Numbered from the stretch's first letter, positions 36,548-45,841 are shown. The stretch: DNA of 64,000 nucleotides from Pseudomonas sp. GCEP-101 (GCF_025133575.1 NZ_CP104011.1:3728965-3792964), one strand, 5' to 3'. Notes: generated from the letters alone by a model not told the origin. Numbers and translations: made by a program.

Positions 36548-37141
36548 TCAGTCCTTGGGTTTTTCGCCGGTGGGTTCATCGTGCATGTGGCGGGCCAGGA
36601 ACACGCCCTGGCCGATCAGGAACAGCAGGGTCATGCCCAGGCTGCCGAACACCTTGAAGTCCACCCAGATGCTCTGGAAGGTGAAGGCGACGAACAACTG
36701 GACACAGCCGCAGATCAGGAAGAACAGCACCCAGGCGATGTTCAGCTTCGCCCAGAGGGAATCGGTCAGGTGCACGGCATGGCCCATGATGCGCTGGATC
36801 AGCGGGCGGTCGCCGACGAAGTGGCTGCCGGCGAAGGCGAGGGCGAACAGCCAGTTCACCACCGGCGCCTTCCATTTGAGGAAGGTCTCGCTGTGGAAGG
36901 CCAGGGTCATGCCGCCGAACACCAGGCAGGCGGCCAGGGTCACCCACTGGCCCTTGTCGAGCTTGCGCTGCTTGATCAGCAGGGCGCCGTAGACCACCAC
37001 GGAGGCGGCGATCAGCACGGCCGTGGCGCTGTAGATCCCCCCGACCGAGAAGCTCTGGCCGGCGAGTTCGACGTTGCGCGGGTCGAGCTTGTAGACGATG
37101 AAGAAGAGGATGAGGGGAATGAAATCGATGAATTGCTTCAT
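36548..37141 (-). CDS. yciB: Inner-membrane septation protein YciB (IspZ)
   Basis: A 197-aa protein with five to six helices starting [20 protein letters not shown]. Family landmarks include [33 protein letters not shown] and [20 protein letters not shown]. YciB interacts with division and elongation proteins and helps maintain the envelope. The frame extends 24 codons upstream, but the conserved MKQF start is preferred. It forms an operon with yciI. Confidence 0.92.
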   Translation of the reverse strand: MKQFIDFIPLILFFIVYKLDPRNVELAGQSFSVGGIYSATAVLIAASVVVYGALLIKQRKLDKGQWVTLAACLVFGGMTLAFHSETFLKWKAPVVNWLFALAFAGSHFVGDRPLIQRIMGHAVHLTDSLWAKLNIAWVLFFLICGCVQLFVAFTFQSIWVDFKVFGSLGMTLLFLIGQGVFLARHMHDEPTGEKPKD

Positions 37142-37323
37142 TACGGCAGCCAGAGCCCAGTAGAGCCGGCATAATACCAACCTGCGGATGAACTGAAAGG
37201 GCCATCCGCCCAACGCTGCGTCAGATCATGGTTTCAACGCATTGCCGCGGGAGCGGTGACTCAGAAACGTCTATACAGAAAGCTATCGCGACACAACCTC
37301 ACCCTGCATTCCCTGGAAGCCCC

Positions 37324-38199
37324 ATGCGAGTCGACCTGCACTGCCACAGCACCGCGTCCGACGGACAGCTCAGCCCGACGGCCCTGGTCGAGCGCGCCCA
37401 CGGGCGCGGCGTGCGCGTACTCGCTCTGACCGACCACGACACCCTCGACGGCCTGCCCGAGGCGCGCCGCGCCGCCCAGGCGTTGGGTGTGGAACTGGTG
37501 GACGGCGTCGAGCTGTCCTGCACCTGGGGCGGGGCGACCATTCATGTGCTGGGCTATGGCTTCGACGGCCAGGCCGAGCCGCTGGTGAAGGCGCTGGCGG
37601 ATCTGCATCGCGCCCGCTGGACCCGCGCCGAGGAGATCGGCCGGCGCCTGGAGGCCAAGGGCATGCCCGGCGCCTTCGAGGGCGCACGGGCGGTGCAGGC
37701 CGAGCTGGGCGACAGCGAGAACGCCCCGGCGCGCCCGCATTTTGCCGAGTTCCTGCTGCGCCAGGGTTACGTCAAGGACCGCGCCGAAGCCTTCCGCAAA
37801 TGGCTGGGCGCCGGCAAGCTGGGCGACGTCAAGCAGCACTGGCCCAGCCTTGCCGATGCCGTGGGCACGCTGCGCGCGGCGGGTGCCTGGGTCAGCCTGG
37901 CGCACCCGTACCACTACGATTTCACCCGCACCAAACGGCGCAAGCTGGTGGCCGACTTCATCGCCGCCGGCGGCCATGCCATCGAGGTGGTGAACGGCCC
38001 GCAGCCGGCCGAGCAGGTGGGCGTGCTGAGCATCCTCGCCCGCGAGTTCGGCCTGATGGTCACCGCCGGCAGCGACTTCCACGGCCCCAGCGACTGGTCG
38101 GAGCTGGGCCTCTACCGGAGCGTGCCGGACGACCTGCCGCCGCTCTGGCCGCGCTTCGCCAGCGCCGAGAACGCCATCGGGACCAAGGAGACGCCATGA
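37324..38199 (+). CDS. rnm: PHP-domain 5'-3' exoribonuclease / 3',5'-nucleotide bisphosphate phosphatase (RNase AM, YciV)
   Basis: A 291-aa PHP phosphoesterase. Metal ligands are visible in VDLHCHSTASDG (N-terminal), ALTDHDTLDGL, and later VSLAHPYHYDF and TAGSDFHGPSDWSELG. Characterised YciV trims 5' ends of rRNA and hydrolyses 3',5'-bisphosphonucleotides. The long upstream frame is unsupported; ATG 37324 gives the standard N-terminus. The stop overlaps the next ATG by four bases (ATGA), so translation of yciO is coupled. Confidence 0.88.
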   Translation: MRVDLHCHSTASDGQLSPTALVERAHGRGVRVLALTDHDTLDGLPEARRAAQALGVELVDGVELSCTWGGATIHVLGYGFDGQAEPLVKALADLHRARWTRAEEIGRRLEAKGMPGAFEGARAVQAELGDSENAPARPHFAEFLLRQGYVKDRAEAFRKWLGAGKLGDVKQHWPSLADAVGTLRAAGAWVSLAHPYHYDFTRTKRRKLVADFIAAGGHAIEVVNGPQPAEQVGVLSILAREFGLMVTAGSDFHGPSDWSELGLYRSVPDDLPPLWPRFASAENAIGTKETP

Positions 38200-38825
38200 G
38201 CCAGTTCTTTCAGATCCACCCGGAGAATCCCCAGGCGCGCCTGATCAAGCAGGCGGTGGAGATCGTCCGCCAGGGTGGCGTGATCGCCTATCCCACCGAC
38301 TCGTCCTACGCGCTGGGCTGCCGCATCGGCGAGAAGTCGGCCGTGGAGCGCATCCGCCACATCCGCCGGCTGGACGACAAGCACAACTTCACCCTGGTCT
38401 GCCGCGACCTCTCCGAGCTGGGCCTGTACGCCAAGGTCGACACCGGCCTGTTCCGCCTGCTCAAGGCGCACACCCCCGGCCCCTACACCTTCATCCTCAA
38501 CGCCACCCGCGAAGTGCCGCGCATGTTGCTGCACCCCAAGCGCCGCACCATCGGCCTGCGCGTGCCGGCGTGCCCGATCGCCCTGGCGCTGCTGGAGGAA
38601 CTGGGCGAGCCGCTGATGAGCGTCAGCCTGATCCTGCCCGGCCAGAGCGAGCCGCTGAACGACCCCTACGAGATGCGCGACCTGCTGGAACACTCGGTGG
38701 ACCTGATCATCGATGGCGGTTTCGGCGGCGGCGAGGCCTCCACGGTGATCGCCCTGACCGACGAGGACCCGGTGGTGGTGCGCGTCGGCTGCGGCGACCC
38801 GGAACCCTTCATGGTCAACGCCTGA
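38196..38825 (+). CDS. yciO: YciO-type Sua5/YrdC-family protein
   Basis: A 209-aa protein of the threonylcarbamoyl-AMP synthase fold. GGVIAYPTDSSYALGCRIG is the nucleotide/carbamoyl segment, and LKAHTPGPYTFIL and RRTIGLRVP are conserved. YciO is the branch distinct from TsaC; its activity in tRNA t6A formation is weak or uncertain. It overlaps the rnm stop by four bases and precedes trpS by 61 bp. Confidence 0.87.
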   Translation: MSQFFQIHPENPQARLIKQAVEIVRQGGVIAYPTDSSYALGCRIGEKSAVERIRHIRRLDDKHNFTLVCRDLSELGLYAKVDTGLFRLLKAHTPGPYTFILNATREVPRMLLHPKRRTIGLRVPACPIALALLEELGEPLMSVSLILPGQSEPLNDPYEMRDLLEHSVDLIIDGGFGGGEASTVIALTDEDPVVVRVGCGDPEPFMVNA

Positions 38826-38886
38826 ACAGCCCCGGCGTGCTGGCTATACTCCCTCGTCTGATCGCCGAACCCGCGAGGTTGACCGC

Positions 38887-40101
38887 TTGACCAGCGTCGA
38901 ATCCCTGCGCCGTGTGCTGTCCGGCATGCGCCCCACCGGGCGCCTGCACCTGGGCCATTACCACGGTGTGCTGCAGAACTGGGTGAAACTGCAGCACGAG
39001 TACGAATGCTATTTCTCCATCGTCGACTGGCACGCCCTGACCACCGAGTACGACGAGACCGCCAGCATCCGCCAGCACGTGCGCGACATGGCCATCGACT
39101 GGCTGGCGGTGGGCGTGAGCCCCAGCGCCGCGACGATGTTCATCCAGTCCCAGGTGCCCGAGCACGCCGAGCTGAACCTGCTGCTGTCGATGATCTGCCC
39201 GCTGTCCTGGCTGGAGCGCGTGCCGACCTACAAGGAGCTGCAGGAGAAGCTGGTCCACAAGGACCTCTCCACCTTCGGTTTCCTCGGCTATCCGCTGCTG
39301 CAGGCCGCGGACATCCTGATCTACCGCGCGGGCCTGGTGCCGGTGGGCTCGGACCAGTTCGCCCATGTCGAATTCACCCGCGAGATCGCCCGCCGCTTCA
39401 ACCACCTCTACGGCGGCGAGGTGGACTTCGAGGACCGTGCCCAGACCGCCATCGCGCGACTGGGCAAGAAGACCGGCAAGCTCTACAGCAGCCTGCGCCG
39501 CGCCTGGCAGGAGCAGGGCGACGCGCAGGCGCTGGAAACCGCCCGCGCGCTGCTCATGGAGCAGCAGAGCCTGACCCTGGGCGACCGCGACCGGCTGTTC
39601 GGCTATCTCGAAGGCAGCAGCCGCATGCTGCTGCCCGAGCCGCAGACGCTCACCAGCCACGCGCCAAAGATGCCGGGGCTGGACGGGCAGAAGATGTCCA
39701 AGTCGCACCACAACACCATCGCCCTGCGCGACAGCCCGGCGGTGATCGAGGAGAAGATCGCCCGCATGCCCACCGACCCTGCGCGCGTGCACCGCCGCGA
39801 CCCGGGCGAGCCGGAGCGCTGCCCGGTGTGGCAGTGGCACCTGATCTACTCCGACGACGGTTGCCGCCAGTGGGTGCAGGAGGGCTGCCGCAGCGCCGGC
39901 ATCGGCTGCCTGGACTGCAAGCGGCCGGTGATCGAGGCGATCCTCCACGAGCTGGAACCGATCCAGGAGCGCGCGCTGGACTACGAGGACAACCCCGAAC
40001 TGGTGCGCAGCATCCTCGCCGAGGGCGCCGAACGCGCCCGCGAGGCCGCGCGGGAGACGCTGGTGGAGGTGCGGCATGCGATGGGGTTGTCGTACCGCTG
40101 A
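38887..40101 (+). CDS. trpS: Tryptophanyl-tRNA synthetase
   Basis: A 404-aa class I aminoacyl-tRNA synthetase that charges tRNA-Trp. The ATP-site HIGH-like motif is HLGHYHG (21-27) and the KMSKS motif occupies 269-273 in GQKMSKSHHN. TTG 38887 is the only plausible start in frame before LSGMRPTGRLHLGH, with GAGG about 10 bases upstream. It carries a 50-60 residue insertion relative to the short E. coli type and a Cys-rich patch (EGCRSAGIGCLDCKRP), as in the long-form TrpS of pseudomonads. It lies just ahead of scpAB, a common arrangement. Confidence 0.92.
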   Translation: MTSVESLRRVLSGMRPTGRLHLGHYHGVLQNWVKLQHEYECYFSIVDWHALTTEYDETASIRQHVRDMAIDWLAVGVSPSAATMFIQSQVPEHAELNLLLSMICPLSWLERVPTYKELQEKLVHKDLSTFGFLGYPLLQAADILIYRAGLVPVGSDQFAHVEFTREIARRFNHLYGGEVDFEDRAQTAIARLGKKTGKLYSSLRRAWQEQGDAQALETARALLMEQQSLTLGDRDRLFGYLEGSSRMLLPEPQTLTSHAPKMPGLDGQKMSKSHHNTIALRDSPAVIEEKIARMPTDPARVHRRDPGEPERCPVWQWHLIYSDDGCRQWVQEGCRSAGIGCLDCKRPVIEAILHELEPIQERALDYEDNPELVRSILAEGAERAREAARETLVEVRHAMGLSYR

Positions 40102-40137
40102 CGAGTCGTAGCTCTCTCGGCAATCGGTGCCTGCTAT

Positions 40138-40257
40138 CCCCTCACCCCAGCCCTCTCCCAGAGGAGAGGGGGCCGTCCGTGCCGGTTGATGCCATGGTTT
40201 CCACCTGCTGCAATCTATTCCCTCTCCCGCTTGCGGGAGAGGGTTAGGGTGAGGGGC
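40138..40257. repeat. Composite family B repeat (inverted arms around a spacer)
   Basis: CCCTCACCCCAGCCCTCTCC at the left and GGGAGAGGGTTAGGGTGAGG at the right are inverted arms. The spacer begins GCCGTCCGTGCCGGTTGATG; a reverse-complement version of GTGCCGGTTGATGCC occurs in the 21.5-kb array. The element lies between trpS and scpA. Confidence 0.8.
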
Positions 40258-40268
40258 CTTTGCTCTTC

Positions 40269-40295
40269 GTAGGAGCGGACAGCGTCCGCTCCTAC
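40269..40295. repeat. Minimal REP hairpin (family A, GGAC/GTCC subtype)
   Basis: GTAGGAGCGGAC-agc-GTCCGCTCCTAC is a perfect 12-bp stem with a 3-base loop, in effect a REPIN collapsed to one hairpin. It lies 11 bases past the composite family B element. Confidence 0.8.
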
Positions 40296-40400
40296 GCACA
40301 GGCAGGCCGCGGCGCGCGCAAATCCGCCAAAAGCCCCTCGCGCCGCCCGCAAAAGCAGGGATAATGCCGCCTTCGAACCCCAGCGCCTGACGAGTGGCCG

Positions 40401-41384
40401 ATGAGTGACCTGACCGAGCCGGAAGCCCCCGCCGCCGCCCCCGAATACCAGGTGCCGGTGCAGCTGGCGCTCGTCTACGGCGAGGCCCTGACGGAGCTGC
40501 CGCAGGACCTGTACATCCCGCCGGACGCCCTGGAGGTCTTCCTCGAAGCCTTCGAGGGCCCGCTCGACCTGCTGCTTTACCTGATCCGCAAGCAGAACAT
40601 CAACATCCTCGACATCCCCGTGGCGGAGATTACCCGCCAGTACATGGGCTATGTCGAGCTGATGAAGTCGGTGCGCCTGGAGCTGGCCGCCGAGTACCTG
40701 GTGATGGCCGCCATGCTCGCCGAGATCAAGTCACGCATGCTCCTGCCGCGCTCGGCCGAGGCCGAGGAAGAAGAGGAGGACCCGCGCGCCGAGCTGATCC
40801 GCCGCCTGCAGGAATACGAGCGCTTCAAGAAGGCCGCCGAGGACCTCGACGAGCTGCCGCGCCTGGGCCGCGACTACGTGGTGCCCACCGTTGCCGCGCC
40901 GGATGCGCGGGCGCGCCGGCTGCTGCCGGAAGTGGACATGCAGGAGCTGATGCTGTGCATGGCCGAGGTGCTGCGTCGCGCCGACCTGTTCGAAAGCCAC
41001 CAGGTCACCCGCGAGATGCTCTCCACCCGCGAGCGCATGACCGAGATTCTGGAACGCCTCAAAGGCGAGGGCTTCGTGCCGTTCATCACGCTGTTCCGCG
41101 TCGAGGAAGGCAAGCTCGGCGTGGTGGTGACCTTCATGGCGGTGCTGGAGCTGGTCAAGGAGCAACTGGTGGAGCTGGTGCAGAACGAAGCCTTTGCGCC
41201 CATCCACGTCCGCGCCCGCACGGAGGTGCAGGAAGGCGCCGCGCCGGCCGGGGACGACGTGGAGGAGGGCGACGAGGACGTCTTCGAGCCCCGCGAGGCG
41301 CCGCCGGCCGAGCTGACCTTCGAGGACGGCCATTTCGACGAGGGCGCCGATGCGCACGGCGAGCCGGACGAAGAGCCGCTCTGA
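40401..41384 (+). CDS. scpA: Segregation and condensation protein A
   Basis: A 327-aa kleisin that bridges the SMC heads in the chromosome-condensing SMC-ScpAB complex. The N-terminal helical part includes FEGPLDLLLYLIRKQNINIL (family hallmark), EYLVMAAMLAEIKSRMLLP and a winged C-terminal domain with FVPFITLFRVEEGKLGVVVT. The N-terminus has an extra 50 residues and the end an acidic tail of about 50 residues, both usual in pseudomonads. It precedes scpB by 81 bp. Confidence 0.94.
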   Translation: MSDLTEPEAPAAAPEYQVPVQLALVYGEALTELPQDLYIPPDALEVFLEAFEGPLDLLLYLIRKQNINILDIPVAEITRQYMGYVELMKSVRLELAAEYLVMAAMLAEIKSRMLLPRSAEAEEEEEDPRAELIRRLQEYERFKKAAEDLDELPRLGRDYVVPTVAAPDARARRLLPEVDMQELMLCMAEVLRRADLFESHQVTREMLSTRERMTEILERLKGEGFVPFITLFRVEEGKLGVVVTFMAVLELVKEQLVELVQNEAFAPIHVRARTEVQEGAAPAGDDVEEGDEDVFEPREAPPAELTFEDGHFDEGADAHGEPDEEPL

Positions 41385-41465
41385 TCGTCCGGCGTTGCCC
41401 TGGCGCCGCGCTTTGAGTAGCTTTCCCGCCTGAACGGCCTTCTTACCACCTGAACCGAGCCCTCG

Positions 41466-42488
41466 ATGAATCTCTCCGACCCGCAAGAACTGGCGACCCT
41501 GCTCGAAGGCATCCTCCTGGCTGCCGGCAAGCCCATGTCGCTGGAACGCCTCGGCGAGCTGTTCGAAGAGGCCGAGCGCCCCGAACCGCAGCAGTTCCGC
41601 GATGCGCTGGCGGTGCTGAGCCTGTCCTGTTCCGGGCGGGCCTTCGAGCTGAAGGAGGTCGCCACCGGCTACCGCCTGCAGGTGCGCGAAAAGTTCGCCC
41701 CGTGGGTCGGCCGGCTCTGGGAAGAACGCCCGCAGCGCTATTCCCGTGCACTGCTGGAAACCCTGGCGCTGATCGCTTACCGCCAGCCCATCACCCGCGG
41801 CGAGATCGAGGAAATCCGCGGCGTCGCGGTGAACACCCAGATCGTCAAGACGCTGATGGAGCGCGAGTGGATCCGCATCGTCGGCTACCGCGAGGTGCCC
41901 GGCCGCCCGGCGATGCTCGCCACCACCCGCACCTTCCTCGACTACTTCAACCTCAAGAGCCTGGAAGAGCTGCCGCCGCTGGCCGAGCTGAAGCTGATGG
42001 AGCCCGAGCCGCAGCCGATCCTCGAGGACATGGCGCCCAGCGTCAGCCTGCCGGGCCCCGAGGAATACGACGAGGACTACGTCCCGCCCTCGTTGCAGGC
42101 CCTGGCCGACCAGGCGCTGCGCGATGCCGGCGAGGAGCCCGAGCCCGCGCCACCGGAAGAGCCGAAGGAGGAAACCAGCTTCCGCAGCCTGCTCGCCGAG
42201 TTGGACGAGATGGAGCAGGGCCTGAAGACCGACTTCGACGACCTGATCGATCGCCCGCCGAGCGACGACGAAGACACCGGCGTGGACGCCGACTTCAGCG
42301 GCGTGCACGCGCTGCCGGAGGTCGAGCCGCAGGGCGAGGCCGAATCGGCCGCCGGGGACGACACCCCGGCCCCCGCACCGCAGCCGCCGGCAGCCACGCC
42401 AGTGGAGGAGGAGTGGGACGAGGAGCGCGCGCTGCGCGAGGCCATGCTCGAGGAAATGGAGTTCAACGCGCGCAATCGCGACCATTGA
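41466..42488 (+). CDS. scpB: Segregation and condensation protein B
   Basis: A 340-aa protein with two winged-helix domains (about residues 5-165; ETLALIAYRQPITRGEIEEI, RGVAVNTQIVKTLMEREWIR, GRPAMLATTRTFLDYF) that dimerises and binds ScpA. A long acidic, Pro-rich tail (about 170-340) roughly doubles the size of the B. subtilis protein, as in other pseudomonads. It is cotranscribed with scpA. Confidence 0.94.
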   Translation: MNLSDPQELATLLEGILLAAGKPMSLERLGELFEEAERPEPQQFRDALAVLSLSCSGRAFELKEVATGYRLQVREKFAPWVGRLWEERPQRYSRALLETLALIAYRQPITRGEIEEIRGVAVNTQIVKTLMEREWIRIVGYREVPGRPAMLATTRTFLDYFNLKSLEELPPLAELKLMEPEPQPILEDMAPSVSLPGPEEYDEDYVPPSLQALADQALRDAGEEPEPAPPEEPKEETSFRSLLAELDEMEQGLKTDFDDLIDRPPSDDEDTGVDADFSGVHALPEVEPQGEAESAAGDDTPAPAPQPPAATPVEEEWDEERALREAMLEEMEFNARNRDH

Positions 42489-42544
42489 ACCCAGCCTTTG
42501 GCGCATTTGGCCGAGGCTTTCCAGCCGTTCGGTGATTGACTTCC

Positions 42545-42593
42545 GCCGCCAGCGCGACGACCTTATGTGCCGCGTTCGCAAGGCGCTGGCGGC
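42545..42593. promoter_or_regulatory. Long inverted repeat between scpB and bglX
   Basis: GCCGCCAGCGC (42545-42555) and GCGCTGGCGGC (42583-42593) are perfect 11-bp inverted arms around 27 bp. It may terminate scpAB transcripts or be an operator for the glucosidase gene; no T run follows. Confidence 0.45.
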
Positions 42594-42690
42594 AACACCC
42601 GGGGATGCCGCCCGAACGACCGCCCTGACGACGTCTCTTAACCACATTCCACAGTGACCTGGCGCCTCGCGCCGGCTGCTGAGTACCCAT

Positions 42691-45003
42691 ATGAAAAGAA
42701 CTCCAATCAGCCGTATCTGCTGGCTCGGCCTCCTGCTGGGCCTTGGCAGCGCTTCGCTATCCGCCGCCCAGGCGCCTGCCGCCGCACCCGCCGTGCCGCT
42801 GCCCGGCCAATCCAAGGACGCCTTCCTCGACAGCCTGATGCAACGCATGACGCTGGAAGAGAAGATCGGCCAGCTGCGCCTGGTCAGCGTCGGGCCGGAC
42901 CATCCCAAGCCGGTACTGCTGAAGGAAATCGCCGCGGGCACCACCGGCGCGGTGTTCAACACCGTCGTCCGCCCCGGTATCCGCGATTTGCAGGACGCGG
43001 CCATGAAGAGCCGCCTGAAGATCCCGCTGTTCTTCGCCTATGACGTGGTCCACGGCCACCGCACCGTGTTCCCCATCGGCCTGGGCCTGGCGGCGAGCTG
43101 GGACCTGGCCGCCATCGAGCGCAGCGCCCGTGTCTCGGCCATCGAGGCCAGCGCCGACGGCCTCAACCTGACCTATTCCCCCACCGTCGACATCGCCCGC
43201 GACCCGCGCTGGGGCCGGGTGTCCGAAGGCTTCGGCGAAGACGCCTGGCTGACCAGCAAGGTCGCCGCCGCGGTGGTCAAGGGTTACCAGGGCAAGGGCC
43301 TGAACCAGCCGGACACCATCATGGCCGGGGTCAAGCACTTCGCCCTGTATGGCGCCGGCGAAGGCGGCCGCGACTACAACACCGTGGACATGAGCCCGCA
43401 GCGCATGTTCCAGGACTACCTGCCGCCGTACCGCGCAGCCATCGACGCCGGCGCCGGCGCGGTGATGGTCTCGCTCAACAGCATCAACGGCGTGCCGGCC
43501 ACTGCCAACAAGTGGCTGCTGCAGGACCTGCTGCGCGGCCAGTGGGGCTACAAGGGCCTGACCCTGAGCGACCACGGCGCGGTGCTGGAGCTGATCAAGC
43601 ACGGCGTGGCCGCCACCGAGCGCGACGCCACCCAGGCGGCGATCAATGCCGGCGTCGAAATGAACATGAACGACGACCTCTACGGCAAGCACATGCCCGA
43701 ACTGCTCAAGGCCGGGCTGATCAGCCAGGCCGAGATCGACCGCGCCTGCCGCGACGTGCTCGCCGCCAAGTGGGACATGGGCCTGTTCCAGGACCCGTAC
43801 CGCTACCTGCAGGGCAAGGACCCGGTCGACACCGACGCCGAGGAGCGCCTGCACCGCGCCGATGCCCGCGAGATCGCGCGCAAGGGCATGGTCCTGCTGA
43901 AGAACGAAGGCGGCGTGCTGCCGCTCAAGCGTGACGGCGTGATCGCCCTGATCGGCCCGCTGGCCGACAGCAAGCGCGACGTGATGGGCAGCTGGTCCGC
44001 CGCCGGCAAGGCCTTCCAGGCCGTGACCGTGCTCGAGGGCATGGGCGCCGCCACCCGTGGCCACGCCGCGCTGCTCTACGCCAAGGGTGCCAACGTCACC
44101 GACGATCCGGAGATCGTCAAATACCTCAACGAGTACAGCGAAGACGTCAAGGTCGACTCGCGCAGCCCGCAGGCGATGATCGACGAAGCCGTCGAGAAGG
44201 CGAAGCAGGCCGACGTGGTGGTGGCCGTGGTCGGCGAATCCCAGGGCATGGCCCACGAGGCGTCGAGCAAGACCAACCTGCACATCGCGCAGAGCCAGGT
44301 CGAGCTGCTCAAGGCCCTCAAGGCCACCGGCAAACCGCTGGTGCTGGTGCTGATGAACGGCCGGCCGATGGACCTGCGCTGGGAAAGCGCCAACGCCGAT
44401 GCGGTGCTGGAAACCTGGTTCAGCGGCACCGAGGGCGGCAACGCCATCGCCGACGTGCTGTTCGGCGACTACAACCCGTCGGGCAAGCTGACCATGACCT
44501 TCCCGCGCTCGGTGGGCCAGGTGCCGATCTACTACAACCACCTGAACACCGGCCGCCCGTTCGACCACGAGCACCCGAACAAGTACACCTCGCGCTACTT
44601 CGACTCGCAGAACGGCCCGCTGTACCCGTTCGGCTACGGCCTGAGCTACACCGAGTTCAGCGTCTCGGACGTGACGATGTCGGGCAGCAAGCTGAAGAAG
44701 GGCGACCAGCTCACCGCCAGCGTGACCGTGAAGAACACCGGCAAGCGCGCCGGCGAGACCACCGTGCAGCTCTACCTGCGCGACGTCGCCGCGTCCATCA
44801 GCCGCCCGGTCAAGGAGCTCAAGGGCTTCAGCAAGATCCTGCTGCAGCCGGGCGAGTCGAAGGTCGTGCAGTTCCCGATCCGCGAGGAAGACCTGCGCTT
44901 CTACGACAGCCAGCTGCGCTACGCTTCCGAGCCGGGCGAATTCAAGGTCTACGTCGGCCTGGATTCGGACAACGTGAAGGAGCAGAGCTTCACGCTGCTC
45001 TAA
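42691..45003 (+). CDS. bglX: Periplasmic beta-glucosidase BglX (glycoside hydrolase family 3)
   Basis: A 770-aa exported GH3 enzyme that releases glucose from beta-glucosides. The signal peptide is MKRTPISRICWLGLLLGLGS with a cut near ASLSAA. The TIM-barrel domain has KHFALYGAGEGGRDYNTVDM and the nucleophile D294 in LTLSDHGAVLELI. The second domain (DVVVAVVGESQGMAHEASSK) and a C-terminal fibronectin-III-like domain follow. Length and order match BglX. A strong terminator follows. Its products would feed the glucose-uptake genes 9 kb downstream, although it is not in that operon. Confidence 0.93.
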   Translation: MKRTPISRICWLGLLLGLGSASLSAAQAPAAAPAVPLPGQSKDAFLDSLMQRMTLEEKIGQLRLVSVGPDHPKPVLLKEIAAGTTGAVFNTVVRPGIRDLQDAAMKSRLKIPLFFAYDVVHGHRTVFPIGLGLAASWDLAAIERSARVSAIEASADGLNLTYSPTVDIARDPRWGRVSEGFGEDAWLTSKVAAAVVKGYQGKGLNQPDTIMAGVKHFALYGAGEGGRDYNTVDMSPQRMFQDYLPPYRAAIDAGAGAVMVSLNSINGVPATANKWLLQDLLRGQWGYKGLTLSDHGAVLELIKHGVAATERDATQAAINAGVEMNMNDDLYGKHMPELLKAGLISQAEIDRACRDVLAAKWDMGLFQDPYRYLQGKDPVDTDAEERLHRADAREIARKGMVLLKNEGGVLPLKRDGVIALIGPLADSKRDVMGSWSAAGKAFQAVTVLEGMGAATRGHAALLYAKGANVTDDPEIVKYLNEYSEDVKVDSRSPQAMIDEAVEKAKQADVVVAVVGESQGMAHEASSKTNLHIAQSQVELLKALKATGKPLVLVLMNGRPMDLRWESANADAVLETWFSGTEGGNAIADVLFGDYNPSGKLTMTFPRSVGQVPIYYNHLNTGRPFDHEHPNKYTSRYFDSQNGPLYPFGYGLSYTEFSVSDVTMSGSKLKKGDQLTASVTVKNTGKRAGETTVQLYLRDVAASISRPVKELKGFSKILLQPGESKVVQFPIREEDLRFYDSQLRYASEPGEFKVYVGLDSDNVKEQSFTLL

Positions 45004-45025
45004 GCGCCACGCGCTGCTGCCAACC

Positions 45026-45057
45026 AAACGCCACGGCTGGATCAGCCGTGGCGTTTT
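45026..45057. terminator. Bidirectional intrinsic terminator after bglX
   Basis: AAACGCCACGGCT-ggatc-AGCCGTGGCGTTTT has a 13-bp stem with A and T tracts. It serves bglX on the plus strand and the convergent membrane gene on the minus strand. Confidence 0.9.
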
Positions 45058-45061
45058 GCTT

Positions 45062-45841
45062 TCAGGCGGCCTTGGTCGTGTTGCGCGAGCGCAGGCCGAT
45101 CAGCCCGCGCACCCCGCCTTGCACCAGCACCGCGAGCAGCGCCGCCTCGGCGAAGCTGGGCAGCGCGTCGTGGCCAGGCAGGCGCAGCGCCAGCCACAGG
45201 CAGAACGCCGCGAAGGCCGGGCGCCCGGTGACCATGCCGCGCAGCAGGGCGACGACGAAGCCGGCGCCATGCAGCCGCTGCGACGACACGCAGAGCACGA
45301 TGGAAAGCAGCGGGAACACCGCCAGCAGGCCGCTCCAGCTCGGCCCGGCCCAGCCGGCGAGGGCAGTGACGGCCAGGGTGAGCAACGCGCCGGCGAGCAT
45401 GCGCAGGCCCAGCTCGAAGCGGCCGAGCGCGGCGATGCTGGCGGGCAGCTCGGCGCGGGGCATGAACCGCTGGCTGGTCAGTGCGCCCACTGCCGCCGCC
45501 AGCAGTGCCCAGACAGGTTGCGCAGGCAACTGCGTCAGTCCCCAGGCGGCCACCAGCCAGGCGAGCATCGCGCCGGTCAGCGCCAGTGGCCAGCGGTGCT
45601 TCCGGCACAGCCAGGCGTAGGCGAAGTTGAAGGCTTCCGCCGCGAAGATCGCCGCCAGCGCCAGCAGGGCGGCCCGGGCGCCGAAGTCGCGGCCGTGCTC
45701 CAGGGTGATCAGGTAGAGAATCGGCCCGGCAATGGCGGGCAGGGCGGCCAGGCAACCGGCAACGGTCGGCCCCCACCAGCGCCCGGCGAGGGACACCAGC
45801 AGCAGGAACAGCGGAACCAGGGTGAGCTTGAGGGCGAGCAT
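45062..45841 (-). CDS. Conserved polytopic membrane protein, unknown function
   Basis: A 259-aa protein with about eight hydrophobic segments from MLALKLTLVPLFLLLVSLAG. The conserved-looking soluble bits are GRWWGPTVAGCLAALPAIAG and ITLEHGRDFGARAALLALAA. A 40-residue in-frame extension to 45961 is not membrane-like and is rejected. It has no obvious partner: bglX is convergent and the DUF1289 gene divergent. I do not recognise a transport signature. Confidence 0.75.
   Translation of the reverse strand: MLALKLTLVPLFLLLVSLAGRWWGPTVAGCLAALPAIAGPILYLITLEHGRDFGARAALLALAAIFAAEAFNFAYAWLCRKHRWPLALTGAMLAWLVAAWGLTQLPAQPVWALLAAAVGALTSQRFMPRAELPASIAALGRFELGLRMLAGALLTLAVTALAGWAGPSWSGLLAVFPLLSIVLCVSSQRLHGAGFVVALLRGMVTGRPAFAAFCLWLALRLPGHDALPSFAEAALLAVLVQGGVRGLIGLRSRNTTKAA

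Noticed and set aside
37228..37323. Longer start for the RNase AM-like gene
   Set aside because: The extension lacks similarity and a ribosome site; the family begins with MRVDLHCHS.
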